DNA of 8,891 nucleotides from Cellvibrionaceae bacterium. Its GTDB lineage: Bacteria > Pseudomonadota > Gammaproteobacteria > Pseudomonadales > Cellvibrionaceae. Below are positions 5,236-8,891 of the stretch, piece by piece. Location: assembly GCA_025800435.1 (NCBI GenBank), contig JAOXRV010000268.1, forward strand, positions 1 through 8,891. The letters are read 5' to 3'. Numbering within the stretch: the stretch's first letter is position 1; the number at the start of each line of letters is the position of its first letter. The notes below the pieces were generated by a model. The model saw nothing but the letters and a program-made list of their open reading frames with translations. It searched no databases and was not told the origin of the DNA. A program made the position numbers and the translations under genes.

Positions 5236-8181
5236 TTGCGGAATTTGGTACAGCTATGGCTAGCGGGCTCCCTGGCCTGTTTCAGTATTACCAGCCAGCC
5301 CAGTTGGGGCGCCGAATCCCAACAATTTGGCGGGAAGAGCCAAGCTGCTGCCCAACAAAACCTAAACTTGCCCCCCCAAAGCCTGGCTCGCAGCCTGATT
5401 CAGCTGGGTAAAAGCCGCAATATCAGCATTATTTTCCCCACCCGACTAGTCGCCGGGCTAGAGGCCCCGGCCGTGCAGGGCAAGCTCGATACCCTTGAAG
5501 CGCTTGAGCAACTGCTGGCCAACAGCCCAATTCACTACCGCCTTCTGAACCCACGCGTGGTGCGCCTGGAGGCCCGCCCACACATCGCAGAAACAGCTGC
5601 CGAACCCCCTCTAAGCTACGATTTTATCGAAGAGGTCTCGGTGATTGGACGCCAGATTACCGGCTCGCGCCTGAAGCGTCACGAGCTGGAAGGTTCGGCC
5701 CCGGTAGATGTTATCTCAGCCCCGCGCATTGCCGAGCTGGGCGCCCAATCGGTGGGCGAGCTGCTGAAATTTATGCCGGCGGTATCGGGCAACTCCACCT
5801 CCACCTCGATTGGCAATGGTGGCAACGGCACCGCCACAGTGACCTTGCGTGGCCTGCCCGCCAGCAATACCCTGGTGTTAATCAATGGCCGCCGCGTGGC
5901 CAATAACGGCTTTGCCGGCAAAGCGGTGGATCTCAACAGCATCGCCCCTGAAACCATTGAGCAAATCGAGATTTTAAAAAGCGGCAGCTCTGCTGTGTAC
6001 GGCTCCGATGCCATCGCCGGTGTGGTCAATATTAACCTCAAGAAAGATTACGACGGCATGGCCTTTAACCAATACTTTGGCCAGAGCAGCCGCGGTGATT
6101 TACAAACCCACAGCAGCAATCTGAGCCTGGGCCGGGATTTTGAGCGCGGCAATATTATGCTCAACGCCAGCCACTACCGCCAGCAACCAATTTTTAGCCG
6201 CGACCGCGACCTTGCCGCCAGCGCCGATGGCCGCAATCAAGGCGGCAGCGACCGGCGCTCAAGCGCGATACCGGGCGGACGCTATACCCTGGCCGATGGC
6301 CGCGTAGTTACCCAGGCCGATGAAGCCGGACAATTTCGCGCCGCCAGCGATGAAGACCTATACAACTACGCCGCCGACACTTCGGCGGTTTCCGAGTCCG
6401 AGCGCGACACCATCTACCTGAGTGGTAATCTTAGCCCCCAGGCAGATTTAAATATTGCGGCAGACCTGTCTTACAACCAAACCAAGGCCCTGGCCACCCT
6501 GGCCCCAACCCCAATTTTTACCGCCTTTAACCGCATCCCCCTAACCATTGCCGCCGATAATATTTACAACCCATTTGGCGAGGATATTGCCGATGCGCGC
6601 TACCGGGCGCTGGAAGCGGGGCCGCGACTGCAGCACAACAACTCTAAATCCTACCGCGCCAATTTGGATATAAACGGGAACCTGGGCGAACAACAGTGGC
6701 AATTAAATTGGAACTGGAGCCGCAGCAAATCCAGTGAGACGCTCAACGGTATTTTTGACGGCGAGCACTTACAGCGGGCACTTGGGCCAGCCGAGCTGTG
6801 CCAGGGGCAAGATATTGATGGCTGCACCCCAGTGGACTTATTTTCCAGCGCCATCAACACAGATCAGTTAGCTTATATAAGCACCCAGGCCCAGGCCAGT
6901 GGCTACTCGGAGCTGGCGGAAATTTCAGCCCTGCTAAACCACAACCTCTACCACAGTGATGCGGGCATCGGCCAATTGCTGGCGGGCATATCTTGGCGAC
7001 GGGAAAAGGCCAGCTTTAAAGCCGCCGAAGATCAAGTGTTTATCGGCGGCAGTAACCTCGGCAACACCCTGGGCCAACGGCGAGTTAGAGAGGCATTTAT
7101 CGAAGCCTCACTGCCACTGCTTAACCGCCAAGCACTGGTCCACTCGCTGGATTTAGAACTGGCCCTACGCCACGCCAACTACAGTGATTTTGGCAGCAAT
7201 AGCTCACCCCAATTTGGCCTGCGCTATCGTCCCACTGCCAATCTTTTACTGCGCGCCAGTTACACCAAAGGCTTCCGCGCCCCCAGCTTGCAAGAGCTGC
7301 ACACAGGTGAATCCCAGTCCTACCTGACCCTTAACGACCCCTGTAGCGAAGCGAGCAATGTCGGCGCTCTACCCGGCTGCCAGCAACAATCAGACCCCAA
7401 TTTAAATCAGTTTTTAACCATATATTCGGGTAATACCGACTTACAAGCTGAGCTGGCCTATAACCAAGCCGTGGGCCTGGTGTGGACACCGGGCGGCAAC
7501 AATCGCTTTTATTTAAGTTTGGATTACTACGATATTGAACAGCGCAATGTGGTCGACAGCAACGCCCAGTTTATTGTCAACCAAGCGGCCGAGTTCGGCG
7601 ACCTAGCCGGCTTGGTGGAACGCAATAACGACGGCAATATACAAGCGGTATACGCCCCCAACCTCAATATTGGCCGGCGCAGCATTCGCGGTTTAGATTT
7701 ACAGCTTAACTATCGTCTGGCGCTGGCAAAACGTCAGCGCTTAGAGCTATCCCTTAACGCCTCGCATATTTACAGCTATCGCCAGCAGACCAGCAATGAT
7801 CAGCAAAGCGAAGAACTGGCCGGTACCTTTACCGACGAAGCCGCCGAAGGCAACGGCGCCCTGCCCGAGTGGAAGATTAGCGCCGGCTTTAAATACCAGC
7901 GCGGCCCCTGGCAGCTGATCTACAACGCTCACTATATCAGCCCGATCCGAGAACTGGCCTTTGACCAAAGCCGCATTCGCAAAACCTCTAGCTGGCTCAA
8001 CCAAAACCTGCAACTGAACTACGCCGTTAGCAAACAGCTGCGCCTAAGCCTGGGGGTAGATAATCTATTCGATAACAGCCCGCCCTATTTAAGCTCGGCC
8101 TTTTTAGACAACCACGATGCCCGCAGCTATGATTTGCGCGGGCGTTATTGGTATAGTCGTTTGAACTATCGTTTTAACTAA
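5236..8181 (+). CDS. TonB-dependent outer-membrane receptor with STN signalling domain
   Basis: The 981-residue protein should import a scarce ligand across the outer membrane using TonB energy and signal its presence. In order: a signal peptide (about 1-26, cut near WGA); an STN (secretin/TonB N-terminal) domain at about 42-112 with LNLPPQSLARSLIQLG; a probable TonB box at 131-138 (IEEVSVIG); a plug at about 152-270 including TVTLRGLPASNTLVLINGRR and SSAVYGSDAIAGVVNINL; then a beta-barrel to the end (RASYTKGFRAPSLQEL, VDNLFDN, final LNYRFN). Two Cys pairs in barrel loops, C522/C530 and C703/C715, could form disulfides. The start is probably TTG at 5236: an in-frame TAG lies at 5215-5217, no ATG exists near the signal peptide, and GAG at 5224-5226 is the only weak ribosome-binding site. 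The ligand (siderophore, sugar, peptide or other) cannot be decided from sequence. The STN domain and neighbours indicate transducer activity. Confidence 0.92.
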   Translation: MRNLVQLWLAGSLACFSITSQPSWGAESQQFGGKSQAAAQQNLNLPPQSLARSLIQLGKSRNISIIFPTRLVAGLEAPAVQGKLDTLEALEQLLANSPIHYRLLNPRVVRLEARPHIAETAAEPPLSYDFIEEVSVIGRQITGSRLKRHELEGSAPVDVISAPRIAELGAQSVGELLKFMPAVSGNSTSTSIGNGGNGTATVTLRGLPASNTLVLINGRRVANNGFAGKAVDLNSIAPETIEQIEILKSGSSAVYGSDAIAGVVNINLKKDYDGMAFNQYFGQSSRGDLQTHSSNLSLGRDFERGNIMLNASHYRQQPIFSRDRDLAASADGRNQGGSDRRSSAIPGGRYTLADGRVVTQADEAGQFRAASDEDLYNYAADTSAVSESERDTIYLSGNLSPQADLNIAADLSYNQTKALATLAPTPIFTAFNRIPLTIAADNIYNPFGEDIADARYRALEAGPRLQHNNSKSYRANLDINGNLGEQQWQLNWNWSRSKSSETLNGIFDGEHLQRALGPAELCQGQDIDGCTPVDLFSSAINTDQLAYISTQAQASGYSELAEISALLNHNLYHSDAGIGQLLAGISWRREKASFKAAEDQVFIGGSNLGNTLGQRRVREAFIEASLPLLNRQALVHSLDLELALRHANYSDFGSNSSPQFGLRYRPTANLLLRASYTKGFRAPSLQELHTGESQSYLTLNDPCSEASNVGALPGCQQQSDPNLNQFLTIYSGNTDLQAELAYNQAVGLVWTPGGNNRFYLSLDYYDIEQRNVVDSNAQFIVNQAAEFGDLAGLVERNNDGNIQAVYAPNLNIGRRSIRGLDLQLNYRLALAKRQRLELSLNASHIYSYRQQTSNDQQSEELAGTFTDEAAEGNGALPEWKISAGFKYQRGPWQLIYNAHYISPIRELAFDQSRIRKTSSWLNQNLQLNYAVSKQLRLSLGVDNLFDNSPPYLSSAFLDNHDARSYDLRGRYWYSRLNYRFN

Positions 8182-8192
8182 TGCCCCATGAA

Positions 8193-8660
8193 TTACTTTA
8201 TGCGCTTAACCCCTACCGCTCGATCCACCTCAGGAACTCTCATTATATAAAAACCAAGGGTGTTCTTTTCAATGATCACTTCAGGGCTATTCAGTCGCTT
8301 AAAATATCTCCCCGAGGTACGCTGAACCCACACCTCACCATTGTTCATTGTAAATTTAGTTTTTCCGCGCCAACCGGAAAAATCCCCAGCGATCCTCATC
8401 GTCCTAGGCTTATCGACATGAACTTTCTGCTCCTCGACCAAATCAGCGGCCTCCGAAACCACCTCACCCTTTAAATAATCACTTAACCTTTGTAGCTCCA
8501 CCTCTGATAATTTATGCAAGCCCATGGATTTAAATTGCGCATCCGTCAAACGCTGCTGAATTGGCAGAGTATTACTATCCGCACCGGCGGGGAATGCTAT
8601 AACAAGCGCTAAAAAAGCAACTAACTGTTTTATCTTACCTACTACGTTTATCAAATTCAT
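8193..8660 (-). CDS. Small secreted protein of unknown function
   Basis: The 155-residue protein has a likely Sec signal peptide (about 1-27: Lys-containing start, hydrophobic LVAFLALVIAFPAGA, cut near AGA/DS), so the mature form would be periplasmic or secreted. A short helical motif follows at 42-64, with MGLHKLSEVELQRLSDYL. The C-terminal half (about 86-155) looks beta-rich: FSGWRGKTKFTMNNGEVWVQR, then VGVKRIK at the end. I recall similar uncharacterised gammaproteobacterial proteins with a GL-KLS-EL motif plus a GW-G and NGxVW motif, but no function is known to me. The ATG at 8660 has GGGG (plus-strand 8666-8669) 5 nt upstream. Its stop is 11 nt from the receptor's stop, convergent, with no terminator between. 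It is probably real; a link to the receptor is unproven. Confidence 0.82.
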   Translation of the reverse strand: MNLINVVGKIKQLVAFLALVIAFPAGADSNTLPIQQRLTDAQFKSMGLHKLSEVELQRLSDYLKGEVVSEAADLVEEQKVHVDKPRTMRIAGDFSGWRGKTKFTMNNGEVWVQRTSGRYFKRLNSPEVIIEKNTLGFYIMRVPEVDRAVGVKRIK

Positions 8661-8790
8661 AAAAACCCCATAGAATTAGCCCTAAAAAGTCGAGCCGCTG
8701 GCTCAACCACTCAACTCTACTAATTAACAAATTAAAATACTAGGGCACCTCTGAATTCAGTCCCTTGGTAATTTACCGCCAACCAAACGT

Positions 8791-8822
8791 AAAAAGCCCC
8801 ACCTAAATAGGCGGGGCTTTTT
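8791..8822. terminator. Bidirectional Rho-independent terminator
   Basis: AAAAAGCCCC (8791-8800) pairs with GGGGCTTTTT (8813-8822). After one A-C mismatch the stem continues with CCT/AGG to a 4-nt loop AAAT. T5 runs flank the stem on both strands. No plus-strand gene ends before it, so it probably serves a minus-strand gene lying to the right. It would also insulate the small secreted-protein gene from transcription entering from outside. Confidence 0.85.
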
Positions 8823-8830
8823 GTGATGGG

Positions 8831-8890
8831 CTAACTAAACCCTTGGCTATCGTCAGCCAAACACACACAAGGTGGCTGTGGCTGAACACC
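8831..8890 (-). CDS. Possible 3' end of a minus-strand gene (last 19 codons)
   Basis: Reading in from the right edge on the minus strand, one frame gives GVQPQPPCVCLADDSQGFS and then TAG at 8833-8831. The stop is 8 nt before a strong terminator, which is where the end of a gene would be expected. The fragment is too short to identify any family. The placement before the terminator is the only real support. Confidence 0.25.
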   Translation of the reverse strand, partial: GVQPQPPCVCLADDSQGFS

Positions 8891-8891
8891 G

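Noticed and set aside
8685..8704. GAGCC-AGC-GGCTC hairpin followed by T5 on the minus strand in the leader of the small secreted-protein gene
   Set aside because: A 5-bp stem with a 3-nt loop is too small for a reliable terminator or attenuator.
8751..8760. Perfect 10-bp palindrome CTGAATTCAG upstream of the small secreted-protein gene
   Set aside because: It has no second copy and no promoter that I could recognise beside it. A single 10-bp palindrome can arise by chance.

Overview
The window looks like ordinary chromosome from a gammaproteobacterium. The best guess is a marine, Cellvibrionales-like organism (Spongiibacter/Halieaceae type). That guess rests on the style of the protein sequences: a PutP-type symporter, a c553/c4-type cytochrome, a FecI/FecR pair and a large STN-containing TonB-dependent receptor. 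It is inference, because no rRNA or marker gene is present. Coding DNA is moderately GC-rich, and the gaps around the sigma-factor gene are clearly AT-richer.

Left part (1-2715): the 3' end of an acyl-CoA synthetase gene (AMP-binding family) enters from the left edge. A perfect 10-bp hairpin follows, then a complete putP-like sodium/proline symporter gene. putP converges on a small periplasmic class I cytochrome c gene on the minus strand. The two share one strong bidirectional terminator. These three genes look like housekeeping metabolism, and no functional link between them is evident.

Middle and right part (2716-8181): a 475-bp gene-free stretch rich in hairpins leads into a cell-surface signalling cassette. 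The cassette holds a FecI-type ECF sigma factor, a FecR-type one-pass anti-sigma regulator, and a 981-residue outer-membrane TonB-dependent receptor with an N-terminal STN signalling domain. By analogy with Fec/Fox/Fpv systems, substrate binding at the receptor would be passed through the STN domain to the periplasmic C-terminus of the FecR protein, which then releases the sigma factor. The layout is looser than the textbook operon. There are 297 bp between sigma gene and fecR-like gene, holding a perfect 12-bp inverted repeat that overlaps a candidate promoter. There is also a terminator plus a good sigma70-like promoter between the fecR-like gene and the receptor gene. The fecR-like gene begins with GTG and the receptor gene apparently with TTG. 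The substrate cannot be read from the sequence.

Right end (8182-8891): a small secreted protein of unknown function is encoded on the minus strand, with its stop codon only 11 nt from the receptor's stop and no terminator between them. Beyond it lies a bidirectional terminator and possibly the last 19 codons of another minus-strand gene. I see no mobile element, CRISPR array, tRNA or rRNA. The nearest thing to a novel system is the receptor cassette of unknown substrate with its unusual spacing and regulatory repeats.
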